64,000 nt of DNA from Mycobacterium parmense (GTDB lineage Bacteria; Actinomycetota; Actinomycetes; Mycobacteriales; Mycobacteriaceae), in NCBI RefSeq assembly GCF_010730575.1, contig NZ_AP022614.1, positions 4,960,001-5,024,000 of the forward strand. Reading direction: 5' to 3'. A program made the translations under genes and the position numbers. Under the pieces are notes generated by a model. That model saw only the letters and a program-made list of their open reading frames with translations. It did no database searches and was not told where the DNA came from. Below are positions 19,497 through 28,105 of this stretch, piece by piece; the first letter of the stretch is position 1, and each line of letters starts with the position of its first letter.

Positions 19497-19563
19497 ATCC
19501 CTCCTAAGCTGAAAAATGACAACATGCGTAGTCAGAATGGCAGACACCCACAGGAATCCGATA

Positions 19564-20598
19564 GTGACTCAAGATACTTCCGCATCCTGCCCGTCGACCA
19601 GGGGCGTCGCCCCCGGCGACTCGACCGCCGCGACCGAGGCGGGCCGCGGCTGTCCGGTGTCGCCCCTCGGCTACGACGCGCCGCCCATGCCGCTCGGGCC
19701 CGACACGCTGACGTGGCGCTATTTCGGGGATTGGCGGGGCATGCTGCAGGGTCCGTGGGCGGGTTCCATGCAGAACATGCATCCACAGCTGGGCGCGGCG
19801 GTCATCGACCACTCGACATTCTTCCGCGAACGCTGGCAGCGCCTGCTCCGCTCTCTGTATCCGATCGGTGGGGTCGTCTTCGACGGCGACCGTGCCCCGG
19901 TCACCGGTGCAGAGGTGCGCGACTACCACACCGCGATCAAGGGCGTCGACGAGCAGGGCCGCCGGTACCACGCGCTGAACCCCGACGTCTTCTACTGGGC
20001 GCACGCGACGTTCTTCGTCGGCACGATCCACGTGGCCGAGCGGTTCTGCGGCGGGCTGACCGAAGCGCAGAAGCGCCGGTTGTTCGACGAGCACGTCCAG
20101 TGGTATCGGATGTACGGCATGAGCATGCGGCCCGTCCCGGCGTCGTGGGAGGAGTTTCAGGCGTACTGGGATCACATGTGCCGCAACGTGCTGGAGAACA
20201 ACCTGGCCGCCCGCGCGGTGCTCGACTTGACGCAACTGTCCAAGCCCCCGTTCGCGCAATGGATTCCGGACCCGCTGTGGACGGCGCAACTGAAGCTGCT
20301 CGCGCCGTTCTTCGTCTGGGTGACCGTGGGGCTCTATGACCCGCCCGTCCGCGAGCTGATGGGCTATGGGTGGTCGCGCCGTGACGAGTGGTTGCACCGG
20401 CGCTTCGGCGACCTCGTCCGTGTCGTGTTCGCCTTCGTGCCGAGGCGATTCCGCAAGCATCCACGGGCTCGTGACGGCCTGGACCGCGTGGCGGGCCGCA
20501 TTTCGGCTGACGCACCGTTGGTTCAGACGCCGGCCCGCAACCTGCCGCCCGCTGACGAGCGCGGCGACCCCAAGCACTATTGCCCCAGGGTCTCCTAG
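19564..20598 (+). CDS. MpaB-like oxygenase (DUF2236)
   Basis: This 344-aa protein shows the DUF2236/MpaB features: GPDTLTWRYFGDWRGMLQGP at the N-terminus, YHTAIKGVDEQGRRYHALNPDVFYWAHATFF with paired His residues, and the FVRVVFAFVPRRFRKHP-like tail. Latex-clearing-protein relatives are heme oxygenases; for mycobacterial members the substrate is unknown. GTG 19564 has AGGA nine bases upstream; ATG 19537 is a weaker option. The TetR gene alongside probably represses it. Counterpart by position: Rv0826. Confidence 0.82.
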   Translation: MTQDTSASCPSTRGVAPGDSTAATEAGRGCPVSPLGYDAPPMPLGPDTLTWRYFGDWRGMLQGPWAGSMQNMHPQLGAAVIDHSTFFRERWQRLLRSLYPIGGVVFDGDRAPVTGAEVRDYHTAIKGVDEQGRRYHALNPDVFYWAHATFFVGTIHVAERFCGGLTEAQKRRLFDEHVQWYRMYGMSMRPVPASWEEFQAYWDHMCRNVLENNLAARAVLDLTQLSKPPFAQWIPDPLWTAQLKLLAPFFVWVTVGLYDPPVRELMGYGWSRRDEWLHRRFGDLVRVVFAFVPRRFRKHPRARDGLDRVAGRISADAPLVQTPARNLPPADERGDPKHYCPRVS

Positions 20599-20610
20599 CC
20601 GTTATCGGTG

Positions 20611-20814
20611 CTAGGCGTGCGCGTGACCGTGCACGTCTTCCAGGCCGGCTTGGTGCACGTGCTGGTGGGTGTGCTCTGTTCCGTCGGCGTGGGCGTGGGC
20701 GTGGGCGTGCTCGACATGGTCGTGTTCGTGCACGGTATGCGCGTGCTCGTGCTCAACGCCGGGGTGCTGGTGTTGGTGCGCGTGCGGTCCCTCGTGGCTG
20801 TGTGGCTCGTTCAT
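20611..20814 (-). CDS. Histidine-rich small protein, probable metal-binding
   Basis: This 67-aa protein has 23 histidines, many in H-x-H spacing (HAHQHQH, EHEHAH, HAHAHAH, HTHQHVH), with no hydrophobic core and no signal peptide. Such proteins bind Ni, Co or Zn for storage or tolerance. ATG 20814 begins MNEPHSHEG. The upstream gap to the deaminase carries an ArsR-operator-like inverted repeat at 20917-20938. In M. tuberculosis this slot (between Rv0826 and Rv0828c) holds kmtR, a Ni/Co-sensing ArsR repressor; here kmtR is not seen. Metal identity is inferred. Confidence 0.75.
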   Translation of the reverse strand: MNEPHSHEGPHAHQHQHPGVEHEHAHTVHEHDHVEHAHAHAHADGTEHTHQHVHQAGLEDVHGHAHA

Positions 20815-20916
20815 GACCGTATCCTTCCGTGAATCTTGTTGTGATTCTTGCCTTCTCGGTCGGCACCGATGTAACGCCGGGCGGCCCTGCTGACCGGGGC
20901 ACTGGCCATGCAGCAT

Positions 20917-20938
20917 TATCTGCATGCATACGCAGATA
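20917..20938. promoter_or_regulatory. Perfect inverted repeat, candidate metal-sensor operator
   Basis: TATCTGC (20917-20923) and GCAGATA (20932-20938) are perfect inverted arms with an 8-base spacer. The site lies about 100 bases upstream of the histidine-rich gene and near the deaminase end. The size and AT-flanked arms resemble operators of ArsR/SmtB metal sensors. Confidence 0.5.
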
Positions 20939-20974
20939 CTAGCGCAACCTGCGTGTCGTGACCATCGATCGATG

Positions 20975-21487
20975 TCAGCCGGGTGGGACGGTGGTCGATC
21001 GGCGCTGTCCGCCATTGCGCTCGTTCCACAGGCGGTAGACATCCATTGCCGCCAGCCTGATGTCGGGACGCGGCTCGTAGCGCATGGGCAGGCGCCGTCG
21101 CTGCCAGGTCTTGGCGAACTCGTCGTAGAAGGTCGACAGTTCGAAGTACTTGCGGTCGTCGAGGTAGTACCGCTCGTAGGCCTCGCGGGTGGTCAGGAAG
21201 ACAACTTCCCTCGGCGAGCAGTAGTACAGCGAGCCCAGGCACATCGGGCAGGGATGGGCCAGCACGTAGATGGTGCAGTCGACCAGGTGCTCGGTGCCCA
21301 GCTTCCGGCACGCGTCGCGGATGGCGAGGATCTCCGCGTGGGCGGTCGGATCGTTGGTCTGGGCGGCCTTGTTGGCGCTCTCGGCGAGCACCTCGCCGCC
21401 CCGAACGATCACCGTCGCGAACGGACGGCCGCCCTCGGCGACGTTTCGGCGCGCCAGGTCGATGGTGCGTTGGGCGAAGTCGGTCAT
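20975..21487 (-). CDS. Cytidine/deoxycytidylate deaminase family protein
   Basis: This 170-aa protein has the zinc-site motifs of the deaminase superfamily: TAHAEILAI near residue 52 and LAHPCPMCLGSLYY near residue 82 (H-A-E and P-C-x2-C). It most resembles guanine/tRNA-adenosine-type deaminases with a C-terminal extension containing YYLDDRKYF. The substrate cannot be read. ATG 21487 gives the compact start MTDFAQRTIDLARRN. It corresponds to Rv0828c. Confidence 0.88.
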   Translation of the reverse strand: MTDFAQRTIDLARRNVAEGGRPFATVIVRGGEVLAESANKAAQTNDPTAHAEILAIRDACRKLGTEHLVDCTIYVLAHPCPMCLGSLYYCSPREVVFLTTREAYERYYLDDRKYFELSTFYDEFAKTWQRRRLPMRYEPRPDIRLAAMDVYRLWNERNGGQRRSTTVPPG

Positions 21488-21575
21488 ACGCGGACACGGT
21501 AGCCCGATGTGCCGGATTCCGGCCGTGTGGTAATAATGAGATCGTCTAAGTTCTTGCGATCGAATGGGGACCACC

Positions 21576-22475
21576 ATGGCGCGCACCGATCGTGACCGCT
21601 GGGATCTCGCGACGAGTGTCGGGGCGACCGCCACCATGGTCGCCGCGCAACGGGCGCTGGCCTCCGACGAGTCGCTGATCGACGATCCGTATGCGGCCCC
21701 CCTGGTTCGCGCGGCGGGGATCGACGTCTACGTCCGACTGGTGAACGGCGAGATCCCGGTCGGCCCGGACACGGAGTTCGACCCGCTGCGGATGGCTCAG
21801 GGAATGGCCTGCCGCACCAGGTTTTACGACCAGTTCTTCCTCGACGCGACGCGCAGCGGCATCCCGCAGGCGGTGATCCTCGCGTCGGGTCTCGACGCGC
21901 GCGCCTACCGCCTGCCGTGGCCGGCGGGCACCGTGGTCTACGAGGTGGACATGCCGGAAGTCATCGAGTTCAAGACGGGCACGCTCGGTGATCTGGGCGC
22001 TCAGCCGACCGCGGAGCGGCGCACGGTCGCCGTCGACCTACGCGACGACTGGGCGGGCGCTCTGCGTGACGCCGGGTTGGATCCGCAGGCGCCGGCGGCG
22101 TGGAGCGCCGAAGGCCTGCTGGTCTATCTGCCCGATGCGGCGCAGGACGCGTTGTTCGACAACATCACCGCGCTCAGCGCGCCGGGCAGCCGCCTGGCGT
22201 TCGAATTCGTCCCGGACACAGCCATTTTCGCCGACGAGAGGTGGCGGGCTCACCACGACCGGATGCGCGAGCTCGGATTCGAGATCGACTTCAACGACCT
22301 CGTCTACCACGGCGAGCGCAGCCACATCGTCGACTATCTCGCCGAGCGTGGATGGCAGACATCATCGCTGGCTGTCAAGGACCTGCACGCTGCCAACGGG
22401 TTCACCTACCCCGACGACGACGTCGCGAAGGCCTTTGCCGACGTGACGTACAGCAGCGCGGTGCTGGCCGGCTGA
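21576..22475 (+). CDS. SAM-dependent methyltransferase, TIGR00027 family
   Basis: This 299-aa protein is of the mycobacterial TIGR00027 methyltransferase family, with [29 protein letters not shown] (SAM-binding motif I and post-I) near residue 105 and [19 protein letters not shown] near residue 178. Family members are numerous in mycobacteria and methylate small or lipid-like acceptors; none is firmly assigned for this one. ATG 21576 has GGGGACC upstream; ATG 21564 is an alternative. The counterpart by order is Rv0830. Confidence 0.9.
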   Translation: MARTDRDRWDLATSVGATATMVAAQRALASDESLIDDPYAAPLVRAAGIDVYVRLVNGEIPVGPDTEFDPLRMAQGMACRTRFYDQFFLDATRSGIPQAVILASGLDARAYRLPWPAGTVVYEVDMPEVIEFKTGTLGDLGAQPTAERRTVAVDLRDDWAGALRDAGLDPQAPAAWSAEGLLVYLPDAAQDALFDNITALSAPGSRLAFEFVPDTAIFADERWRAHHDRMRELGFEIDFNDLVYHGERSHIVDYLAERGWQTSSLAVKDLHAANGFTYPDDDVAKAFADVTYSSAVLAG

Positions 22476-22496
22476 GCGGATCGGCTCTGCCCGGCC

Positions 22497-23303
22497 TCAG
22501 CGGCTGAGCAGGTCGTCTTTCAGGCGACTGGTCAGCATCTCCTGGAATACCGTGCGCGCCGGGTCGTACAGGTCTTGGAACGTGGTCAGCACCGCGTTGC
22601 GGTTGTACTCCGGAATCGAACCGACCGGAGTCCAGAAGCTGTCGATGTCCAGCAAGAAGAACGGACCCTGCTGGGCCGGCAGCGTCCGGCGCAGGTGGTA
22701 GCTCTGGTCGAGCGCCTGACCCATGCCGGGACCGTAACGCACGATCATCGACTTGCCCGGCTGGGCTTCGCGGTAGACCGCGGCTCCCTGCCATTCCGTC
22801 AAGGTCAGGCCTGCGGGTGCGACGCGCTGCGGCCCCAACAGGGGCTCGGCGATCCAGTTGGCCCATTCGACACGGCCGTCCACGCCGACGGGAACGCGGA
22901 CCTCGAGGACGTAGCGCAAGCCCAGGCGTTCGACGCCGACGATCGTCGAGATCGCCGAGCGGGCATCTATGACTCGCATCACAATCTCGAGCATCGCCTC
23001 GAAGTTCGAATACGCGGTGGTCTCGACGGTGACCGCCTGGGGCTTCATCGAAGCGGCGAGCGTGTTGTCACGGTTGACGTAGCGGACGAAGCGCTCCGCC
23101 GTCGGCGTCGGGCTCCCACCGGCCATCCCCCAGGCCACGTCCTGGGCCTGGCGTTCGATCGGCAGATAATCGACGAGGAGGCGTCTGAGCTCGCCGCTCG
23201 ATGACTCGTTGAGAGGATCCGTCGCCGGGTGACGAATCTCCATCGTGACCAGGGCTACGGGCGCGTTCGGGTTGGCCGCTTCGACACTCACCCTGCGAAG
23301 CAT
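22497..23303 (-). CDS. TIGR04255 family protein of unknown function
   Basis: The predicted protein has 268 aa from ATG 23303 (MLRRVSVEAANPNAPVALVTMEIRHPATDPL). This beta-strand-rich N-terminus and the central LGLRYVLEVRVP segment fit the TIGR04255/Rv0831c-like family. No catalytic motif is visible. A longer frame to 23453 is open but overlaps only intergenic DNA beside the tRNA gene. It is the last core-chromosome protein gene before the tRNA cluster. Confidence 0.75.
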   Translation of the reverse strand: MLRRVSVEAANPNAPVALVTMEIRHPATDPLNESSSGELRRLLVDYLPIERQAQDVAWGMAGGSPTPTAERFVRYVNRDNTLAASMKPQAVTVETTAYSNFEAMLEIVMRVIDARSAISTIVGVERLGLRYVLEVRVPVGVDGRVEWANWIAEPLLGPQRVAPAGLTLTEWQGAAVYREAQPGKSMIVRYGPGMGQALDQSYHLRRTLPAQQGPFFLLDIDSFWTPVGSIPEYNRNAVLTTFQDLYDPARTVFQEMLTSRLKDDLLSR

Positions 23304-23444
23304 AGCCAAGCCCGGTGACGCGCGAACGGGGGCATGCCGAGCCGGGGCCGAAATGATCTCGCCCCGGATGGGCGCGGCGCCTGGGTGGCGCGAACGTCGA
23401 TCGACGGGGACATCGACATCGGCCGAGGTCATCCGAGCTCCTGG

Positions 23445-23517
23445 TGCCCCCACTAGGACTCGAACCTAGGACCTGCGGATTAAAAGTCCGTAGCTCTACC
23501 AACTGAGCTATAGGGGC
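23445..23517 (-). tRNA. tRNA-Lys (anticodon TTT)
   Basis: The minus strand gives a 73-nt cloverleaf starting GCCCCTATAGCTCAG, with anticodon loop CTTTTAA and T-arm GGTTCGAGTCC. The 5' and 3' arms pair except for wobbles. No CCA is encoded. It is divergent from the tRNA-Glu gene. Confidence 0.96.
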
Positions 23518-23641
23518 GCGAGGATTCAGGATACTGGGTGCCACACAGAAGCTCGTTTGAGCATTGGGGCTGCCGTGACCTAAGCTGACGTGGCTCCCAA
23601 CGGTAGTTGCGTTGCGAGTACCCCGGAGAGATTCGGTTCTG

Positions 23642-23714
23642 GCCCCCTTCGTCTAGCGGCCTAGGACGCCGCCCTTTCAAGGCGGTAGCGCGGGTTCGAA
23701 TCCCGTAGGGGGTA
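23642..23714 (+). tRNA. tRNA-Glu (anticodon TTC)
   Basis: A 73-nt cloverleaf starts GCCCCCTTCGTCTAG, has anticodon loop CTTTCAA and T-arm GGGTTCGAATCCC. GCCCCCT pairs with AGGGGGT. First of three plus-strand tRNAs in a row. Confidence 0.96.
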
Positions 23715-23744
23715 CTGCGACGCGGCGACGCGGAGCAACAGCAA

Positions 23745-23818
23745 GGCCCTGTGGCGCAGTTGGTTAGCGCGCCGCCCTGTCACGGCGGAGGTCGCGGGTT
23801 CGAGTCCCGTCAGGGTCG
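23745..23818 (+). tRNA. tRNA-Asp (anticodon GTC)
   Basis: A 74-nt cloverleaf starts GGCCCTGTGGCGCAG, has anticodon loop CTGTCAC and T-arm GGGTTCGAGTCCC. It lies 30 bases after tRNA-Glu. Confidence 0.96.
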
Positions 23819-23847
23819 CCGGCGCGGCGATGCACTCGCTGCCTTCC

Positions 23848-23924
23848 GGCCAGGTAGCTCAGTCGGTACGAGCGTCCGCCTGAAAAGCGGAAGGTCGGCG
23901 GTTCGATCCCGCCCCTGGCCACCA
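23848..23924 (+). tRNA. tRNA-Phe (anticodon GAA), with encoded CCA
   Basis: A 74-nt cloverleaf starts GGCCAGGTAGCTCAG, has anticodon loop CTGAAAA and a perfect 7-bp acceptor stem (GGCCAGG/CCTGGCC), followed by encoded CCA at 23922-23924. It is the last core gene before the accessory region, so its 3' end is the likeliest integration target. Confidence 0.96.
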
Positions 23925-23994
23925 AGTATCTGTGCATTTCAGCGCCCCTTTTCGCTCTGTCTACGAACTCGTCATCACCGATTCGGACTCGGCG

Positions 23995-24015
23995 ATGGGG
24001 CCAATATGGGGCCAA
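23995..24015 (+). repeat. Tandem ATGGGGCCAA repeats next to tRNA-Phe
   Basis: ATGGGGCCAA occurs at 23995-24004 and again at 24006-24015. Short direct repeats of this kind beside a tRNA 3' end resemble arm-type binding sites of a tyrosine integrase. The assignment to an attachment region is inference. The 226 bases between the tRNA and the HipA-like gene hold nothing else I recognise. Confidence 0.35.
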
Positions 24016-24150
24016 AAACGAGGTGCCGTCGCTGCCAACTCTGTATCGGATCCGTCCCCCTCGACTCTCCGCTGTCTTCGAGCGGAGCCCTACGCGACAT
24101 GCGCGTGGCCAGTGGCGATTGCACTAGCACCTGCGAGGCACAATTGCGTC

Positions 24151-25044
24151 GTGCCCGTTCGCTGGTCAGTCGTGGCTGCCGACGACTGGGCTGTCGCTGG
24201 CCTCGAGAGCCAGGGCCAGCATCCGCACGACTGGCTCAAACATCCGTCGAGAGAGCGTACCTGGCTGTTCAAACCCGCACGGCCAGAGCGCGATCGTTCC
24301 CTCGGGGAAGACACTGTGGAGAAGCTCGGAAGCGAGATGGCTCGGCTGGTCGGAGTGCCGGCGGCCACGGTCGAACTAGCCACTCGGGGCGGGGTGCGTG
24401 GCGCATTGGTTGAAGACGTGCGATTGCCAGAGTGGGAATTGCAGGCAGGGCAGGCGCTAATGCCAGAGGTGGTTATCGATTACGACCCGACTGATCCTGA
24501 AGCGCGCGGATACAATGTCGGCTCTATCAGGCAGGCACTCACACGGTTTGGATCACCGCCAGGCTCATCGATGCCTACGTCGTTTCGGGCTTTCGATGCG
24601 TTCGCAGGATATCTCCTGTTTGACGCGTTGATCGCGCATGGAGATCGCCACGACCGCAACTGGGCCGTCCTTGTGCCGCCGCCGGACGTATCCGAGCCCT
24701 CTTTCGACCACGCAGCTAGCCTCGGCTTTACGTTGAGCGACGAACTGCGCGCCGAGCACTTACGCGACGGAACAGTGATGAAATGGGCAGAACGTGGGCA
24801 CGCGAGCCGATTTGAGCATCGCAAGGGCACGCGTTGGCAGACACTCGTGGACCTGGCAGGCGACGCCATCAGACTCTGTGGACCGAGCACCCGCGAGTAC
24901 TGGCGTGAACGGATACTGTCGCTTGAACGGCGGACCGTTGAGGACCTATTTGCTTCTGCCCCAGGGATGACGGAGACTGCGCACCGTTTCACGGTCGAAC
25001 TCGTCAAGATTAATCGAGAGAGGTTGCTCGATGTCCTCGCCTGA
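24151..25044 (+). CDS. HipA-like kinase-domain protein (orphan)
   Basis: This 297-aa protein lacks the HipA N-terminal subdomain but has the HipA-type catalytic core: GHRK-like FKPARPERDR near the start, AHGDRHDRNWAVL near residue 165 (catalytic loop H-x-D-x-H-x2-N), and PSFDHAASLGF near residue 185 (metal-binding D). HipA proteins are Ser/Thr kinases that can act as toxins. No HipB-like antitoxin gene adjoins it. GTG 24151 is chosen since the upstream 73 codons have poor coding character. Base composition is less GC-rich than the core genes. It may be part of the element or an older insertion. Confidence 0.7.
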   Translation: MPVRWSVVAADDWAVAGLESQGQHPHDWLKHPSRERTWLFKPARPERDRSLGEDTVEKLGSEMARLVGVPAATVELATRGGVRGALVEDVRLPEWELQAGQALMPEVVIDYDPTDPEARGYNVGSIRQALTRFGSPPGSSMPTSFRAFDAFAGYLLFDALIAHGDRHDRNWAVLVPPPDVSEPSFDHAASLGFTLSDELRAEHLRDGTVMKWAERGHASRFEHRKGTRWQTLVDLAGDAIRLCGPSTREYWRERILSLERRTVEDLFASAPGMTETAHRFTVELVKINRERLLDVLA

Positions 25045-25244
25045 ATTGCTGTTATCGCGGACGTCAATGGCCACGCGACGCTTCGCTGTCGCATGGCGGA
25101 ACCGGCGGCGACGCTTAAATTACGCCGGTGGCCGTACTAGACCACGGTGCCAAAGGCTATCGATTCCAGTACCTAGTTGCGTCCAGCAGAGTGGTGTACG
25201 AGCCGGTGATGACCGGCGTGTCGTAGCCGGATGAATGAAGGTCA

Positions 25245-26560
25245 TCGCGTGATTCTTCGAGGGACCGACCAAAGTCACTCGAGCAAAGGAATCAACGCGA
25301 TGACCATTGCCCACGATATCGACCTGTCTGCCGTGCTGGCCGAACGACTCACCACCACGCACCCTGATGTGCTGCGCGAGTTGTTGGCCGCCTTCATTCA
25401 CGCCCTGATGGGCGCCGAAGCCGACGCGGTGTGCGGTGCCGGCTACGGCCAGCGCAGCAGCGAGCGCACCAATTCCCGCAACGGGTATCGGCACCGCGAG
25501 TTTGACACCCGCGCAGGCACATTGGATCTGGCGATTCCCAAGCTAAGGCAAGGTTCGTACTTCCCGGACTGGCTGCTGGAACGGCGCAAACGCGCCGAGC
25601 GGGCCCTGACCACGGTGGTGGCTACCTGCTACCTGCTGGGCGTTTCGACGCGGCGGATGGACAAACTCGTCGAGACTCTGGGCATCACCAGCTTGTCGAA
25701 GTCCCAGGTCAGCGTGATGGCCAAAGAGCTCGACGCCGCGGTCGAGGCGTTCCGGACCCGGCCACTGGATGCAGGCCCGTACACGTTCATGGCTGCTGAC
25801 GCCCTGGTGCTCAAGGTTCGCGAAGCAGGCCGGGTGGTCAACGTGCACGCGCTGATCGCCACCGGGGTCAACGCCGAGGGCTACCGCGAAATCCTGGGCA
25901 TCGACGTCACCACCGCCGAGGACGGGGCCGGCTGGCTGACCTTCCTGCGGTCGCTGACCGCCCGCGGCCTATCAGGGGTCCGTCTGGTCACTTCCGACGC
26001 CCACGCCGGTCTGGTGGCCGCGATCGGCGCCACCCTGCCTGGGGCATCGTGGCAACGGTGTCGCACCCACTACGCCACCAACCTGATGGCCATCACTCCG
26101 AAATCATCGTGGCCGTGGGTACGCACACTACTGCATTCGGTCTTCGATCAACCTGACGCCGGTTCCGTTGCAGCCCAATATGACCGCATCATCGACGCAC
26201 TGGCCGACAAGCTCCCCAAGGTCGCCGACCACCTCGAAGACGCCCGCGCCGACCTGCTCGCCTTCACCGCCTTCCCCAAACAAATTTGGCGGCAGATCTG
26301 GTCCAACAACCCACAAGAACGACTCAACAAGGAAATCCGCCGGCGCACCGACGTCGTCGGAATCTTCCCCGACCGCAACGCCCTAATCCGCCTCGTCGGC
26401 GCGGTGCTGGCCGAACAACACGACGAATGGGCCGAATCCCGCCGCTACCTCGGCCTCGACGTCCTCAGCAAATCCCGCGCCGACCACACGCCATCAACAG
26501 AACAGGAGGACACCCCGGCGGCACTGACCGCCTAAACCACCAAGTCGAAGAATCACACGA
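25245..26560 (+). mobile_element. IS256-family insertion sequence, IS1081-like
   Basis: The element is about 1,316 bp. Its ends are imperfect inverted repeats: TCGCGTGATTCTTCGA (25245-25260) and, on the minus strand, TCGTGTGATTCTTCGA (26545-26560), 15 of 16 matching. It encodes one transposase. Size, ends and transposase agree with what I recall of IS1081 (about 1,324 bp). No 8-bp target duplication is seen (gaaggtca versus cgacgtcg). An 11-bp sequence GTGGTGTACGA lies outside both ends in inverted orientation (25191-25201, 26566-26576). Confidence 0.85.
25300..26535 (+). CDS. IS256-family transposase
   Basis: This 411-aa mutator-type transposase includes LRQGSYFPDWLLERRKRAERALTTVVATCYL, FMAADALVLKVRE (first catalytic Asp), LVTSDAHAGLVAAIGATLPGASWQRCRTHY (second Asp and the C/H motif) and the late IWSNNPQERLNKEIRRRTDVVGIFPD (catalytic Glu region). 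The frame is intact, so the copy may be active. ATG 25300 lies 55 bases inside the left end; AAAGGA precedes it. It closely resembles the remembered IS1081 transposase. Confidence 0.93.
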   Translation: MTIAHDIDLSAVLAERLTTTHPDVLRELLAAFIHALMGAEADAVCGAGYGQRSSERTNSRNGYRHREFDTRAGTLDLAIPKLRQGSYFPDWLLERRKRAERALTTVVATCYLLGVSTRRMDKLVETLGITSLSKSQVSVMAKELDAAVEAFRTRPLDAGPYTFMAADALVLKVREAGRVVNVHALIATGVNAEGYREILGIDVTTAEDGAGWLTFLRSLTARGLSGVRLVTSDAHAGLVAAIGATLPGASWQRCRTHYATNLMAITPKSSWPWVRTLLHSVFDQPDAGSVAAQYDRIIDALADKLPKVADHLEDARADLLAFTAFPKQIWRQIWSNNPQERLNKEIRRRTDVVGIFPDRNALIRLVGAVLAEQHDEWAESRRYLGLDVLSKSRADHTPSTEQEDTPAALTA

Positions 26561-26887
26561 CGACGTCGTACACCACGTCCCTGGACTTGACCGTCGCATA
26601 ACCCCGGGGTCGGCTGTGTTCAGCGGGGGCGTGTGGCCTCCGCTCAATTGGGTTTGAGTCCTTTACACTTGATGAAGTGCGCTCCGATGCGGCCGGTTAA
26701 ACAAACGGCTTCGGGACCAGCGTTGGGGATGACCTCCGGGTCTGCGCTCTAGTCGAATGGCCCCGGCCTCGCCAACCTGGCTTGAGGCCGGGGTCTAACG
26801 ATTGGGTCTCCCTTCCCGTGCGATTGCCAGACAGCCTTGCCGCCACCTCGATCCCTGAGAAATGGGACGAAACAGGGCCAAACCGGA
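26561..26887. other. Intergenic stretch between IS and integrase
   Basis: No gene is supported in these 327 bases. They contain a strong hairpin at 26761-26793 and the sequence ATGGGACGAAACAGGGCCAAA near 26862-26882, loosely like the ATGGGGCCAA repeats beside tRNA-Phe. Attachment-site material next to an integrase 3' end is possible but not shown. Confidence 0.3.
26761..26793 (-). terminator. Hairpin downstream of the integrase gene
   Basis: CCCCGGCCTC (26761-26770) and GAGGCCGGGG (26784-26793) make a perfect 10-bp stem with a 13-base loop. It lies 95 bases beyond the integrase stop and could terminate int transcription. Confidence 0.5.
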
Positions 26888-27979
26888 TCAGCTGCGGCCC
26901 GCACGAAAAGTATCGTCGAGCGAGTCAAGCGCGGTTGCGATGTCGTCAAGCTCGTCGTCGAAGAGATCCGCGTAGGTGTGTGCGGTCACGGTGATTGATG
27001 CGTGGCCCATTGCCTTTTGCAGGAGTCGCAAGTCGGCGCCGGCCCGTCGTGACAGCGATGCGTAGGTATGCCGTAGGTCATGCACACGCAAGTTGTCCCG
27101 GCCGATCTCAGTCACAGACTTCCGCCAGTTGACCGCACGCTTCCAGTTCTCCAGGCTCAGCCGGGAACCCTTCGGCGACGCGATCGCCGGCGCGCCACAG
27201 GGTCGTGCGTCGAGCCGCGCCTTAAGTGCCGGCATCAAGCGCTCGGGGATTGGGACAGAACGTCGGCCGGCTTGCGATTTCGGGTTCCCTTCAACGAGTT
27301 TGCCGCCGACTTGGGTCATCGACCGGCGAACACGGATTCGACGAGCGCCCAGGTCGACATCCTCGACATTGAGGCCGGTGAGTTCACCGAATCGTAGGCC
27401 TGTGTAAGCCAGGAGCAAGACGACGTCACCTTGAGCGCCGCATGTTTGGGCAAGTGTTGCGACTTCGCCGACGGTTAGATAGACGTGTGTGGCTTGCCGC
27501 ATCGGTGGGAATTTGGTGCGTGATGCGGGGTTCTTGCCGAGGAGCTGGTCTTCCTCGACGGCGCGGTCAAGGGTCATCTTGAGGACCGAGTGCGTCCACC
27601 TCACGGTCCGCGGTCCGAGACCCGACGCTGACATGGCATTCACCCATCGTTGGATCGACTCGTGGTCGATTCTTGCGATCGGCCACGAACCAAACTGTGG
27701 CTCGATACGCAGCCTCCAGTTGTCTTCGTATCCGCGGCGGACTTTCGCGCTCAGGTCGGGTCGGGAGGCTAGCCACGATCGATAGACGTTGCGGAGCAGG
27801 ATTTTGCCGCCGCGTGGGTCCACCCTGACGCCCGCGGCGCTGTCGGTGACGAGCCTTGCTTCGAACTGGCGCGCCTCCCGCTCTGTTCGGAAGCTCTTCT
27901 TGCGCTTCGAACGATCCGGTAGGCGCCATTGGACGTCATAACGCACGCCGTCCTTCGTCTCGCGGCGCTTTATGGCCAA
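26888..27979 (-). CDS. int: Tyrosine recombinase/integrase
   Basis: This 363-aa phage-type integrase has an N-terminal arm-binding region, a core-binding SAM-like domain (about 60-150) and a catalytic domain with all key residues: Arg in LLLAYTGLRFGELTGL, His-x2-Arg in VHDLRHTYASL, His in MGHASITVTAHTY and the Tyr of that last motif. It would catalyse site-specific insertion and excision. The stop faces the tRNA cluster, and an excisionase-like gene lies 126 bases upstream. The frame is intact. It is the element's most likely integrase. Confidence 0.93.
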   Translation of the reverse strand: MAIKRRETKDGVRYDVQWRLPDRSKRKKSFRTEREARQFEARLVTDSAAGVRVDPRGGKILLRNVYRSWLASRPDLSAKVRRGYEDNWRLRIEPQFGSWPIARIDHESIQRWVNAMSASGLGPRTVRWTHSVLKMTLDRAVEEDQLLGKNPASRTKFPPMRQATHVYLTVGEVATLAQTCGAQGDVVLLLAYTGLRFGELTGLNVEDVDLGARRIRVRRSMTQVGGKLVEGNPKSQAGRRSVPIPERLMPALKARLDARPCGAPAIASPKGSRLSLENWKRAVNWRKSVTEIGRDNLRVHDLRHTYASLSRRAGADLRLLQKAMGHASITVTAHTYADLFDDELDDIATALDSLDDTFRAGRS

Positions 27980-28105
27980 GATTCCTCCGGAATGACGTTG
28001 GGGGAATTGAGGATCAGTGCCTGCAGCCAGCAGTGAGCGTGTGCAAGCTTGATCGTTAGCTCAAAATTTGCGGTTGTGCTAAGTCGTGGGTGAGGGCGAA
28101 TCGCT

